In this document: positions 25,801 through 36,500 of the stretch, piece by piece
How positions within the stretch are numbered: the first letter of the stretch is position 1
Layout: the number at the start of each line of letters is the position of its first letter
From: Corythucha ciliata
Lineage: Eukaryota > Arthropoda > Insecta > Hemiptera > Tingidae
Direction: 5' to 3'
Length of the DNA stretch: 64,000 nt
Assembly: GCA_038030265.1 (NCBI GenBank)
Contig: CM075938.1
Location: 52,631,189-52,695,188, forward strand
Translations under genes and position numbers: made by a program
Notes under the pieces: model-generated
Database searches by the model: none
Told to the model about the DNA's origin: nothing
The model's input: only the letters and a program-made list of their open reading frames with translations

Positions 25801-28800
25801 CTTTTCTATCCTTGAATTAGCGCTTTTCTCAGTTTTAGCTGCGTAAATTAGCGCTTTTTCCTAATTTCGCCCCAACAATTCGTGATTTTGCGTTATCTCA
25901 ATGTCAGCTGTGAATTAGCTAGCGCTTTTTCTTAATATTAACAGCCATAAATTTCAGCAATTTTTCTCAATTTCAGCCGCGAATCAGCGTTTTACTCACT
26001 TTTACAAGCGAGTTTAGCCATTCGTTTTCATCTTATCTACTTGAAAATCCCGATTTTTCATCTTCAAGCTATTCAGGGACCCCCATCCGAACCCCGATCC
26101 GGATTTCTAGTTATGCCCCTACCTGCATTCCCACACTTTGCTGTTTTATTTGAGTACGAATGATTATCGTTTATTATTTAAAACGAATACATGCCATATT
26201 CTTGTGGCAAAAAAACAACTAAGAAATCAATAATAGTATATGTATACGCAGGAGCTAAAGTCGTGGCTCTAAAACGCCGTAAAATTTGCCGCGGTACATT
26301 ACATTACAAGCCCGGCGGGCGAGGCGAGGTAAATCCCCTTCCTACGAGTGACGTACGACTTTTTTCACGCGACAGCAAGGGAATGATAAAACTGACTTTG
26401 ACAAATTGACTACTGACTTCTCGTGTCTTTAGTTTAAGAAGACCTTAAACGAGGTTATAACCCGAGTTCATTTACTCTCCGTACTAGGACGGAAAATATT
26501 TTCTGGACTAGTACAGAAAATTTCTCGAATGTCACTGTGCGGTAATGGTCAATTTCCCAGACATTTTTGGGTACAGAAAATGACTACTTTCGGAGCATAT
26601 CGCTTGAAAAATACTTTAGTTCCTAGGCATGGAAAGAGACACTTTTGGGACTCATTTGCGGCCGTAAAATTCAGTTTTAGTACCATGTGGGATAAAAATA
26701 AAATATTATTAGTCAAAAACCTATCAAGAATCAGGCCGTTGTATACCACATTCAAATCATTCTCTAAATACTGAAAATTCAAGACTATTGGGCACCTCCA
26801 TACAATACCTTGCCTCCTCTATTTACTTAAAATTGAGAACTACACTACACTTCACCTTCTATTGATGAAAACTAAGGAAGTGATGGTAGTGTAGGGTATT
26901 GTGGGGAAGGGAAGGGGGGAAGCGCCTTAATTTTCGCCCCCCCCCCTGAACCAAAATACTTCCGCCGCCACTGGCGTTTGAAGGACTTAATAACATGGTA
27001 TAAAACGAATTAACATTCGGGGCGAATGATTGTTTTTTTAAAATGAAAATTCGTTCGATCTAATGTTGGTAATTAAGGCCCGATTTCACCAACTTCTTAA
27101 ACCAAGATCAACAACTAATCACGATTATAATGAAAACACTTACAAAAGAATTCATATGGGTCGCTATTGACAACTAATCACGATCAACTTTAAACGAGAT
27201 CAATTTTGTTGGTGAAAATGGGCCTAAGTCATTGCACAACAACCGGATCGAAAGTAAAAATGTATGAAGCCTTTGCAAATTGTCATAAGAAAACACATTT
27301 TTACTTTAATGTCATACGTTTTCGGACTTTCAAAAAAAGCTCCGCCAATCTCCGGTCCGGCTGTACACATTTTCGTTGGTGGACACCCAGTACATTGTTC
27401 CCTACAAATTTGGTTTCCGCCCGCAACCGCCCGTGTTCACCACTTCGGTTTTACGACGAAGTCGATTCCACTGTGAAGACACGGCTTCGGATTTCCGTGA
27501 GGCCGAGGGGGTTCATGCATAGTGCACCCGGCCTCAAAAAAGCATAGCACAGTGCATCCGGGCCCGAGGAATCGGACAAGCGCACAGTGCACCCCGAAAG
27601 TACGGTAATCCACCGACGGGGGTCTTGCATAGTGCACCCGTTTCCAAATTTTCCTTCCCACTTTTACAGACTTAGGACTGTCTGCGATCGTCCACTATGC
27701 GTGCAGGTGTGGTTAAAAATGTTTGGTCTCCGATCAGGGGACTTGTCAAACTTATTCAAAATGTAGCAGAAATAAACAAAAATAAGCAAAAAGTAGGAGT
27801 CGGGATTCATTTGCCGACCGTGCTGATGTTATCTTTGTAAATTGTCACCAGCCCAAGGTCTTGAATTTTTCTGAACCTGAAGGTTAAACAGCAGTTTTGT
27901 AGGATTGTAGTTAACTTATTAGTTAGTGAAATAGTAACACTGAATTCGTGTCTTAGAGGTTATGAAACATTAAAAAAACATGGCATGACCCATGTTTGCC
28001 ACCATCACGACGAGGCCAATAGTGCATTTTCAAAAAAAAATTCACTAGAAGTGTTCGTCAATGTCCCCGAAAATGTGCAGAGACTTTCCTTCACATGTAC
28101 CATGTAACTCGACAAATTAAGATCTAGAAAAATGAAGAAGCGCCTCAAATTAATTAATTAATTGATCTATTATTATTAAAATCTATAAATGTATTGCTAT
28201 TTTTTCACCTATTGGCAAAAAAAGTCTGCTGTATAAATTACAGTGATTCCACGTTATATGTATGAGACATAATATGATATGAGCAAACTAAAAGTTCGAA
28301 GGGAATATTAATATTTATTCAAAGAAGATCGCCTCAATCAGTCATTTCGAGATTTCATGCGTTCTTCGTAATTATTATTTTTATGAAACTCAAGTCTCAA
28401 GTTTTTTTTTATTTTTTTTTTTTTTTTACATTATTGTTATACACATTATGAACATGGCATAGTTTTAATAAAATTATTGTATTATTCTATCCTGCTGTTC
28501 TTCATGATGGAACTCACCGATACGATTGATTGACCATCTCAAAATAAGAAAAATCACTCAAAACGTGGCCAACTCTTGGAAACGGTTGGTTCCAGGAGCT
28601 TGAAAATGGTCTAGACCAATTCAGAAGGTCAAATTCCAATATATGTGGTCATCAATGGAAATATTTTCCAAGAATTGGTGCGCGCCTAGGTTTTTTCCGG
28701 AATTTGGCTGTTTCCAAGCACTGTGGCGTTTTCCCTGCCGTTACCGCCGCTCGGTCAGCTTTTGCTTTTGTCATTCAATCTTCCACTAACCGAATCTCCC

Positions 28801-29734
28801 ATGAGTTCTCGTTCCCCCCTCCCCCGTCAGGCGCGTAGCCAGGGGGGGGGGGTCCACCGTGTCCGGACCCCCCCCCCCGAAATTTCAGATTTCTTTCCTT
28901 CTGAAGGAGACTTTTTATTTTCAATTTCTCCGCTCACGCATTGCAATAAATTCGCACAACAATGATAATAGTAATGTTAATAATAATAATATGTAGTTAA
29001 AAACTAAAAAGAGTAGGCATAGAGTGGAAATACCCCCCCGCACCGGACCTATATCGGACCCCCCCCCCCCAAGAAATGTTGGATACGCGCCCCCCCCCCC
29101 TACTCTTTTTAAACCGTGTTCGTTTCCATTCTTCTTTCGCAACTCGCCTTGTCTTACGCTCTTCGTGTTCCAGCCTGATTCATAAAGTTTTCTCGTTTTG
29201 ATTTATCGCATTTTGTTATTCGTTCAAATTGCCGCGACGTGACGTGCGTCGGTGTGTCATGGACATGAGCAGCATCGGTTCCAAGCATCAGTTCCGAATT
29301 GAATTTTTAAATTATGAAAAAATAAATATCTTGGATCTTTAAAGGATTTTCAAAATCCAAGGATCTTGATTCCGATCCTTTTTCTATTCGAAGATCTGGA
29401 TCTTTGATCTAAATCATTTTTTGGAACAGAGGATTTTGGATTTAGATCCAAAAAATGAGGATCTTGTCAAGCTCTGTAATTCCTGTCCTCTTCTCGTCCC
29501 CCGTCTCCCCATCTGTGTGTTTCATTTCTTATATTAAACCCTTGTATCTCTTTTTTTTTTGTTTTTGTTTCTTCAGGTACGTATAAAATGAAAAAACTCG
29601 ACCTCCAAAAGGAAGGCTTCGACCCTCGAACAATTCGCGACAAATTGTACTTCTTGTCGCCCAGCAGTGGCTCATTCGAGGCGCTCACGTCTGATCTGTA
29701 CGCTCAAATTGAAAACGGTAAAATTAGATTTTAA
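13876..29734 (+). CDS. Fatp: Long-chain fatty acid transport protein, paralogue A (FATP/SLC27 family), first coding exon not found
   Basis: FATPs are membrane-bound acyl-CoA synthetases that couple uptake of long and very-long-chain fatty acids to ATP-dependent CoA activation at the plasma membrane or ER. Exons I can place, all with AG/GT borders: 13876-14026, 14105-14342, 14408-14636, 14741-14942, 15019-15211, 15293-15436, 15525-15662, 15723-15789, 15877-15967, 16056-16209 and 29577-29734 (stop TAA). They give 587 residues with no internal stop. Diagnostic motifs in order: DREWTMGE, the block with [19 protein letters not shown], the AMP-binding signature [29 protein letters not shown], the FATP motif [34 protein letters not shown] and the C-terminal GTYKMKK lysine motif. 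The first visible exon starts in phase 2, as in paralogue B, where the preceding exon encodes a membrane segment ending LPRDI. That exon is missing here. The last intron is about 13.4 kb and full of transposons. The family call is secure; the subtype (FATP1 or FATP4-like) is inferred. Confidence 0.93.
16210..16640. other. Start of the large last intron of FATP-A; nothing recognised
   Basis: Intron sequence starting GTAAGTG at 16210. AT-rich, no ORF of interest, no repeat structure recognised. Confidence 0.5.
16640..18040. repeat. ~30-bp array (GAAATTGCAAGTTTC type, switching orientation)
   Basis: To about 17000 the units read GAAATTGCAAGTTTC; from about 17050 to 18040 they read as the complement (GAAACTTGCAATTTCGC). 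GC-rich spacers of the GGCCTAGTCGGCCCACCACA class occur at about 16860 and 17160. The orientation switch makes a large imperfect inverted arrangement. Confidence 0.75.
18040..18460. repeat. Duplicated block rich in CGTTTGTTTA
   Basis: CGTTTGTTTA and close variants occur about nine times. Two blocks (about 18080-18170 and 18345-18450) share TTTGGCCAAGTTTACATAAC, AACGAAATCGTTTGTTTA and CGCCATTTCTAGTCTTAA, so a unit of roughly 270 bp is tandemly duplicated. Confidence 0.75.
18480..19074. other. Intron sequence with a short AAGCGGGAC cluster
   Basis: Nothing coding. Near 18985-19072 the phrase AAGCGGGAC recurs, and the end CCACCAAAAGCGGGACGTCT resembles termini of hAT-type MITEs, but I cannot define both ends. 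Confidence 0.4.
19075..19445 (-). pseudogene. Ty1/copia-type gag polyprotein fragment
   Basis: The minus strand encodes, in order, [69 protein letters not shown] and [10 protein letters not shown]. This is the order and wording of the N-terminal gag (UBN2-like) domain of arthropod copia elements. A frameshift after the [12 protein letters not shown] segment and an in-frame stop before KTFITTAQ show decay. No protease, integrase or RT follows and no LTR is recognised nearby, so it is an isolated fossil in the FATP-A intron. Confidence 0.8.
19446..19800. other. No recognised gene
   Basis: Includes a GGCCCGTTCACAAGCTCTAT start of MITE type near 19458, but no convincing mirrored end. Otherwise unremarkable. 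Confidence 0.35.
19810..20750. repeat. ~30-bp array block, inverted homologue of 25000-26110
   Basis: Units of the CTAATTCACGGCTAAAATTG class. Block order and local spelling match the complement of 25000-26110: for example GATGAGAACGAATGGCTAAA at about 19870 against its complement near 26020, and the GCCAACTCACGGATTGCCGG region at about 20185 against about 25680. This is a segmental copy in opposite orientation, not chance array similarity. Confidence 0.8.
20755..21320. other. No recognised gene
   Basis: Intron sequence without coding or clear repeat structure, apart from a C-rich stretch at about 21075-21090. Confidence 0.35.
21325..22270. repeat. 127-144 bp tandem repeat; first unit inverted
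   Basis: Six direct units carry CGAATGAGACCAGTTTCAGG and ACTATGTTCTTCCGGTTAAT at about 21547, 21690, 21833, 21960, 22101 and 22233. Each also has a GGCAGACG segment. The first unit (about 21325-21440) is in the opposite orientation, so 21320-21570 folds as a palindrome. Not coding. Confidence 0.8.
22570..22740. repeat. GGATCT/AGATCC-rich repeat
   Basis: Dense GATC-containing words (GATCCTGGATCTAGATCTGG and variants). A related stretch lies at 29325-29475. Confidence 0.6.
22918..24383. mobile_element. 1.47-kb foldback element, palindromic along its whole length
   Basis: The left end AGGGTGGAACAGGATAAGTG (from 22919) is mirrored by CACTTATCCTGTTCCACCCT (to 24382). Matching continues inward: TACGAGATATGATTTTT / ATCATATCTCGTA, ATCGCTTGTTTTGACC / GTCGAAACAAGCGAT, CATTTCACTACTGCGAATTT / AATTCGCAGTAGAGAAATG. 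The centre of symmetry is about 23651. The arms differ by point changes and small indels. There is no transposase, so it is a foldback or very long-TIR element. Flanking TA-like bases may be target, but are not decisive. Confidence 0.85.
24476..26973. mobile_element. Non-autonomous hAT-like element with 14-bp perfect TIRs and 8-bp target duplication
   Basis: CAGTGGCGGCGGAA at 24476 is exactly complemented by TTCCGCCGCCACTG ending at 26973. GCGTTTGA lies directly outside both ends (24468-24475 and 26974-26981), the 8-bp duplication typical of hAT insertions. G- and C-runs sit just inside the ends. The interior is non-coding: a ~30-bp array (25080-26040) and unclassified sequence. No transposase, so it would need help in trans. 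Confidence 0.9.
25000..26110. repeat. ~30-bp array inside the hAT-like element
   Basis: Units such as CGAATTAGCGCTTTTTCTCA repeat with heavy divergence. The block is the inverted copy of 19810-20750. Open frames here follow the repeat period and are not genes. Confidence 0.8.
27077..27224. mobile_element. 148-bp MITE with TAA target duplication
   Basis: GGCCCGATTTCACCAAC at 27077 is mirrored by GTTGGTGAAAATGGGCC ending at 27224. TAA flanks both sides (27074-27076, 27225-27227). Inside, ACAACTAATCACGATTA and TGACAACTAATCACGATC form a direct pair. Harbinger-type MITE. Confidence 0.85.
27510..27645. repeat. Four copies of a CATAGTGCACCCG motif
   Basis: CATAGTGCACCCGGCC, CACAGTGCATCCGGGCC, CACAGTGCACCCCG and CATAGTGCACCCG follow each other at spacings of about 30-45 bases. 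No function recognised. Confidence 0.5.
27646..28820. other. No recognised gene
   Basis: AT-rich intron sequence with poly-T (28404-28428); no coding exon, repeat family or RNA gene recognised. Confidence 0.4.
28827..29102. repeat. G-run/C-run bracketed insert (probable decayed TIR element)
   Basis: CAGGCGCGTAGCCAGGGGGG on the left and GGATACGCGCCCCCCCCCCC on the right form an imperfect inverted pair; inner ACCGTGTCCGGACCCCC and GCACCGGACCTATATCGGAC also mirror loosely. This matches the CAGGGGCGTAGCC termini seen elsewhere. No clear duplication. Confidence 0.4.
29325..29475. repeat. GGATCT-rich repeat, second copy
   Basis: GATCTTTAAAGGATTTTCAA and many GATC words, similar in composition to 22570-22740. 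Confidence 0.55.
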
Positions 29735-30581
29735 GAAAACAAAAAAAAAAAAAACAAACAAACAAACGAAAAACGAAAAATTTTATTCCGTCAATCAAGC
29801 ACTCTTGTCCATTTAATGATGGGATTACACCTGAAATATCGGGTAACGATTTTTTTTTTTGGGATTCCACTCTCGTACTTAACGTTTTAAAGGACTTCTG
29901 ATTGTATATATTGGGGAAATGTAAATATTTAATGTTCGATTCGAATAAAAATCTTAATATATAGTGAAAAAAAGTAAACTTTTGTTTACCGAGCTAAGTT
30001 TAGGGTTTGTTAAATTTGTATTTAAAAATCATTCCTAGAGAATTTTAATGACAAAAATGATTAGTTTTTTAAACAAAGTACCTATTTATTAAACAAAATG
30101 TTGAGAAAATAACTTTTTTTTTTATTATTCTCAAGCGCAGGCTTAAACTTCAGGGAAGGGCGGTACGTTCAGCCGTACAGCTGACGCGCTTCCCTTAACT
30201 ATGTCGTGCGGGTCGGCCTATTATTTCCGAGTTAACCTTGGGGTTTGAACGTCGTGATTAGAGGGAAAACATCAAAGTTCAATTAAATTGTTTTATTGTC
30301 CGATGGACGTTTAGTTTAATAAACACACAAAAAAAAAAACGGGTCGTGTCGACTTTGGCGGGGACAGTCGGGCTTGGAAGTCGAACGTCCCTCCTTTTTT
30401 TTTTTTTTTTTTCCACTCTATCATTCTCTTTCATTCGTATGTACATAACTGTGCGTAACTCGGGTCTTCCACAGATTTAAGTTGGTGAGCGTTGTGTCTT
30501 TCAATTTCGTCTTGTGCTGAGTGCAACGAACTGCATCCCTTCGGGCTCGCGTTTCAAAATTGTTTCCGAGTGAAATTAATT
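29735..30581 (+). promoter_or_regulatory. FATP-A 3' end and FATP-B upstream region
   Basis: These 847 bases must hold the 3' UTR of FATP-A and the promoter and 5' UTR of FATP-B, or at least part of them. An AATAAA at 29944-29949 is the best poly(A) signal for FATP-A. No TATA box is recognised in the 100 bases before the FATP-B ATG. TTCCACAG at about 30468-30475 could be an acceptor for an upstream non-coding exon. Individual sites are inference. Confidence 0.4.
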
Positions 30582-33500
30582 ATGGCCCGAGACTTGAATT
30601 CAATTCTCATCCCCGCGATTCCAATCATCGTCTCAGTGTTCGCCTATTTTGTCGACTGGAAATGTACGGTCGCACTAACGTTGACTCTTCTGGCCTTATT
30701 GAAACGACGGAGGATTTACATAATCGTCAAGACTCTACCTCGAGACATTCGGTGAGTTGTTTACAAGAAAAAAAAACTAGCCAAGCAATTTAAGACGATT
30801 TTGACAGGCCTGTGTCAACCGCCGATTGATGTTTTACAACGATTTGTTAGCAAGCGAGGACAAATGAATTGTCTGGTACTCATTTGCGTAGTTTGTCCCA
30901 TTTCTAGACAGTGATGGTCAGTTAAATGGTGGGGAACGCGAGACATGAATGCTAATTGCAATAATATTCCAATCCTTTTGTTTCGGTTTCTCTTTGTTTT
31001 ACTTTCATTCACTGATATTTATTGCCATTGTTGTCGTTTCCTAGCATTCGGGCAACGTACTCCGTCGCGTGACATTCTTTATAGCTGAATGTACATCGTA
31101 GCAAACTGTTAATTAACACGTTCTTACTTATTAATGACTCATCCAAGTCGTAGGATTACCTCCGCCGTACCGTCACTCGCTCAACCGATAACTTTTTTTC
31201 TATTTTTAAGTAGCGCCTTATCAAGCAAGCCTTCGGAATTTTGAAGGACAAGGCAATTGAGACTTGTCCAACACCTGAGGAAAAACTTGGCGGTTCGTAT
31301 TATGAGAAGAAGAGGTCTAGTTTTTGCTGACCAACGTGTGCTCTGATCAAGAGCGGTCCCAGGGAGTCATCCGGCGGGGGGGGGGGGCACCAGGCCGTTT
31401 GTTACTCTTCTTCACATGGGTCAATTTGTCGATATCATATACGTGAACTGCACAGTGGCGGATCCAAGGGAGGGGCCATTGCCCCTCCCTTGGGGTCGAG
31501 GTAAAAAAAAATCAAAACCACCTCTAAAATATCATCGAGTGGGGGTCACTTCAAATTATAGGGTCATTTTCACACCAAGGGCGTAGGTACGGGGGGGATA
31601 TGGGGGATAGATTCCCCCCCCCCCCACAGAGCGTCAAGTATACGAACGAAGGAGCACTAGTTTACCATAACGAAGAGCCCCATAAAATCGCCAAAAATGA
31701 GCGTTTCACGTTGAAGTTAGGTTTAACAAATTTTCTGGACTTAAAGCAGCCCGAAAAGGTCCGAGTACGTCCAGCTTTTTCCTTGGACTTCAGACCCAAC
31801 GCAGTAGTGTACCAGACCCTCTATCAGACAAAAATCGGTAAAATTCGTGGCTATAGCTGCTAAAAAGCGCTGATTCGTGGTCTCGCGATGCAAGTTCCAG
31901 ACTAAAATTTAAAAAACAATCGCTGATTCGCGGTACATGGAGGCCATTCTTCAAATGAATTGTGGAAATCAACGCAAAAGTGTTGTATTTGGGCAAACCC
32001 TGCGGTTGAAGTTGAGAAAACACGCTATAATATTAACAAATAAAAGACGCTTTCATGTTAAATTGGAAAAAAATGGCAAATTCACAACTGAAATGGCGCA
32101 AAATCGCCCAATCGCGTATGAAAAAGGGAATAGGATGCTGAATGGCCGCAAAATTAGCACTAAACGCTATTTCACAGCTGAAATTTGGAAAAATCGCTAA
32201 TTTGCAATTTGCTGATAAAGTTGTGGAAAAACGTTAATTCGCGGATACAAAATGAAGAAAATCAGTAATTCGCGGCAAAAATTGAAAAAATCACCTAAAA
32301 TTAAGAAAAACGTTAATTTTCAGTTCAAATTGGGGAAAAAGTGCTAATTCTCAGTTAAAAATGGAAAAAATTGCTAATTTGCAGCTTAAATTGAGTCAAA
32401 CGCCGATTCTTGGCAAAAATTGACTCAACTCAAAAGGTAATGCACGGGTTGGAGACGCTACCACGCTACTAAAATTTAGAAAAAGCGAAAATTCCCAGCT
32501 AAAATTGAGAAACATCACTAATTCACGATTAAGTGTCGTCAAATTTATAATTAAAAATGATTATTTTTTGACAGAAATGAATGGATAGATGTAAATTTTT
32601 TGGTTTGAAAAAAAAAAAAAAAAACATTTATAATTTAAATTCGCACCTTCTGAAGGCATTTTTGTGGCTAAAATTCAGAAAAATGGCAAATTCATGCATG
32701 GCTATAGTACAATGTTAAAAAATACGCTAATTCACGGCTAGAACTGAAAAGAAGCAATAATCTATATCTGTAAAAGTTATACAAAATTGCTAATGCGGTG
32801 GTAAAATGTGAAAAACTGTTAACTTGCGGGTAGTATTTAGAAAATAATATAATCAGCATGGTCAAAATTAAGAGAAAGGTTAATTTTAAGCCTAAAAATT
32901 GAGAAAACTGTTAATTCGCGGCTTAGAATGAAACAAATCGCCAATTTACAGTGAAAATTGCGCCATACGCCAATTTGTGACTGAAATTGAGAAAATTCGC
33001 TAATTCACAGGTTTGAAACGCTACGACGCGTCGCCGCTACAATTTTAAAAAAAGCGCTATTTCCGGTTGAAATTGAGAAAAATTCTTATTTGCACCAACA
33101 ACTGAATTCACGCCAATTAGCGGATTCTGAAGGCAACTTTTCAGGCTGAAATTTAAAAAAATCGCCAATTTGTTGCAATAGGTGATTTGCGAGTAAACTG
33201 AGAAAAATCGCTCAAGCTGACGCGGTGTGGCTTAATGGGGGTCGTTCGGACGACCCGAAGATTAGGGTTGAAGATGCAAGAATTAACGGTCGCCACCTGT
33301 TGTTTGCTTTGGGTAACAGGCCCCAATTTATTCTCAATATAATACAACTGATTTACAACTTTTGTTTCGGAAAAAAATAATAACAATTCTTTTCGTTAAT
33401 GGTTTGTGGTCGTTCCGGTGCGTGGAATTTGCGACTTTCGGTCTGGTAGCGTCCCTTCGCGCTGTTGCAGATCCTCTTGTCGAGCTACCGGTCCGTTAGC

Positions 33501-36500
33501 GTCCTTTGGTGCTGTCCGTAGTGTCTTCTTCGCCGGGTTCGGCAAGGACAGGGAAAGGTTCGGACAGCATCGGTCTTGCTCGATGAATTCTGGGGCAGAC
33601 ACAAGTGTCGCTAAGCCCCGTAGTATCTATTGAGTTCCACCGGGGGTGAAGTGAGGGAACGAGAAGAACTGTTGACCGGAGTCGTCTCAACGGTCTTGCA
33701 CGAATGCCTACCGGTGGTCAGGTCCACAGTAGGGTTTCCCTTCAACAAGCGTCCGGAGTCTTCTCAACGGATATGTCGAACTTGGAAGGTTCCCGCAAGG
33801 TTATCCGACTGTTCGGTTTTGATCTATGCGTCAGGTTACTGACGACTTAAAAAAAATGACGGTCTAATCCCCAATAGGGTTTCGCAGTAGGGAAACACTA
33901 CTGTGTGGACCTGACCACCGGTAGGCATTCGTGCCAGACCGTTGAGACGACTCCGGTCAACAAGTGTCCGGAGTCTTCTCGACGGATATGTCGAACTTGG
34001 AAGGTCCCCTCAAGATTATCCGTCCAATTTACTTGGAGCTATGCGTCCGGTTTAGGACGACTTGAGCCAGGGGCGGTTTAATTCACAATAGGGTGTCCAC
34101 TTCAACAAGCGTCCGGAGTCTTCTCAACGGAGTAGAGCTTGGAAGGTTCCCGTAAGGTTATCCGTCCCACTGGTCAAAAAAAAAAAACGGGGTAAGAGGC
34201 CTCGGTCAGGGTCAGCCTTATACCAACCGGTCAAGATCGAATCACTGAAGGGTCGGAAAAGTTCCCAATAGGCTTTGCCCGTGGATGCCTTGGTAGGGTG
34301 TGACGTCACAAACGGTCAAGAGTCGTCTCAATTGACCGCTGGACGTTTTCCCGTACGGCGTGATTTTTGGTGAGCGATCCTTCGCTTCGGGAAGACTGCG
34401 TCGTCGCTGTTGTACTTCCGGATCGTCGTGGGTTCTGGAGTTCCCAGTCGTTGAAGCCGCTGGAGGGTCGTACTGTTTCCCAGTCGAGTGGTCCAATTGC
34501 AGGCTGAAGATCTGGTCCAGGTTGCTGGGGTGTTTCCCGTTTGACTTCTCGACACGAAGTGATTTTTGGAGTGCCGGCGCTCGGGTTATATAGTCGGTGG
34601 GTGGTTTCCGCCCACTCACACCCGCTCGGGTGGCTCAGTGGGTTGACCGGTGGGTGGTGGGTGGTTCCCTTTCCGACTTTTCCCCCACCTGGAGGCTCCT
34701 TTTTTTTCTCTTTTTTTTGTGGGTAGGGATCTCTTGGAAATTTTTCCCTGGGGGGGGCGACTTGCATAATTAATTGTTAGCGGAATTAATTACCCGACGT
34801 CAGAGCATTGCATGTGGTGAACCAAAAAAAATCCTATTCGTGAAAAGTCCCCCTATTTAGCGGCTAATATTGAGGAAAACACTTCAGAAAAAACGTTAAT
34901 TTCCAGCTGAAACGGAGAAAAGAGCTAATCCCCTGGTTAAAAAAATTTAAAAAAATCGGTAATATGCTGCTAAAATTCAGGAAAAACGCCAAACTCTTGG
35001 CTAATTAAGAAACATCGCTCACGGGATTAATAACGATACATTTTGATGCTAAAGTTGAGAAAATACGCAAATTCATTGCTACGGAGAGGGGGTGGGGCAA
35101 AACCGCTAATCTGCGTCTGAAATTGAGAAGAACGATGCACTCAGCAAAAATTGAGTCAAACGCCAATTCTTGGCAAAAATTGACAAAACTCGGTTGGTAA
35201 TGCACGGGTTGGAAACGCTACCACGCGGCTAAAATTTAGAAAAAGCCAAAATTCGCTGCTAAAATTGAGAAACATCACTAATTCTCGAAAAAAAACCGAA
35301 ATCGTCGTGAAATTTATAATTTAAAAATGATGATTTTTTTGACAGAAATGGATGGATAGATGTAATTTTTTTGGTTTGAAAAAAAAAAATTACATTTGTA
35401 ATTTAAATTCGCACCTTCTGAAGGCATTTTTGTGGCTAAAATTCAGAAAAATGGCAAATTCATGCATGGCTAATTCACGGCTAGAACTGAAAAGAAGCAA
35501 TAATCTCTAACCTATAAAAGTTATATAATTTTGCTAATGCCGTGGTAAAATGTGAAAAACCGCTAATTTGCGGGTAATATTCAGAAAATAAAATAATCAG
35601 CCTGGTCAAAATTAAGAAAAAAGGTTAATTTTAAGCTTAAAAATTGAGAAAATTGCTAATTTGCGGCTAAAAATGGAAAAAATCGTCAATCTACATCTAA
35701 AATTGCGCCAAACGCCAATTTGTGACTGAATTTGAGAAAATTCGGTAGTTCACAGGTTTGAAACGCTACGACGCGTCGCCGCTACAATTTTTAAAAAAGC
35801 GCTAATTCCCGGTTGAAATTGAGAAAAATTATTATTTGCACCAACAACTGAATATACGCCAATTTGCGGATTCTGAAGGCAACTTTTCAGGCTGAAATTT
35901 TAAAAAATCGCCAATTTGTTGCAATAGGTGATTTGCGAGTAAACTGAGAAAAATCGCTCAAGCATTGCATGTGGTGAACCAAAAAAAATCCTATTCGTGA
36001 AAAGTCCCCCTATTTAGCGGCTAATATTGAGGAAAACACTTAAGAAAAACGTTAATTTCCAGCTGAAACGGAGAAAAGAGCTAATCCCCTGGTACAAAAA
36101 TTTAAAAAATCGGTAATATGCTGCTAAAATTGAGGAAAACGCCAAAACTCGTGGCTAATTAAGAAACATCGCTCACGGGATAAAAACGATACTTTGATGC
36201 TAAAGTTGAGAAAATACGCAAATTCATGGCTATGGGAGGGGGTGGGGGCAAAACCGCTAATCTGCGTCTGAAATTGAGAAGAACGATGCACTCAGCCAAA
36301 ATTGAGAAAGGCGCTAATTTGCGGGTAGTGTCCAAAAATCGCCCCTAACTGAGAGATTGGGGCTATTTCTAATTTCTACCTACGCCACTGTTTCACACAG
36401 ACGTGATTGTATGAGGCCCCTGAACCATGCTCAACCAAGAAATACAGGTGGTTCCAGCCTGACACGCGACAGAGTAGCCGCTATGTTTGGCGTGTCATCT

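Larger units (their letters stand above)
31576..36390. mobile_element. Non-autonomous hAT-like element with 8-bp duplication, carrying arrays and an LTR-like insertion
   Basis: The left end CAAGGGCGTAGGTA (31576) is mirrored by TACCTACGCCACTG ending at 36390 (12 of 14 match). TTTCACAC flanks both sides (31568-31575 and 36391-36398). The interior is ~30-bp array sequence with an approximately 1.1-kb tandem duplication (32.4-35.1 versus 35.15-36.3 kb), interrupted by the insertion at 33218-34802. A sister copy starts at 55734. No transposase. Confidence 0.88.

Noticed and set aside
31440..31500. CAGTGGCGGATCC as the left end of a further hAT element ending at about 40313
   Set aside because: The right-end candidate CCGCCACTGG at about 40304 has no matching 8-bp duplication.
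34242..34767. Overlapping minus-strand open frames of 125 and 153 residues
   Set aside because: They lie in the LTR-like repeat and are repeated (with changes) in the second copy; no domain, no start context, composition follows the GC-rich repeat.
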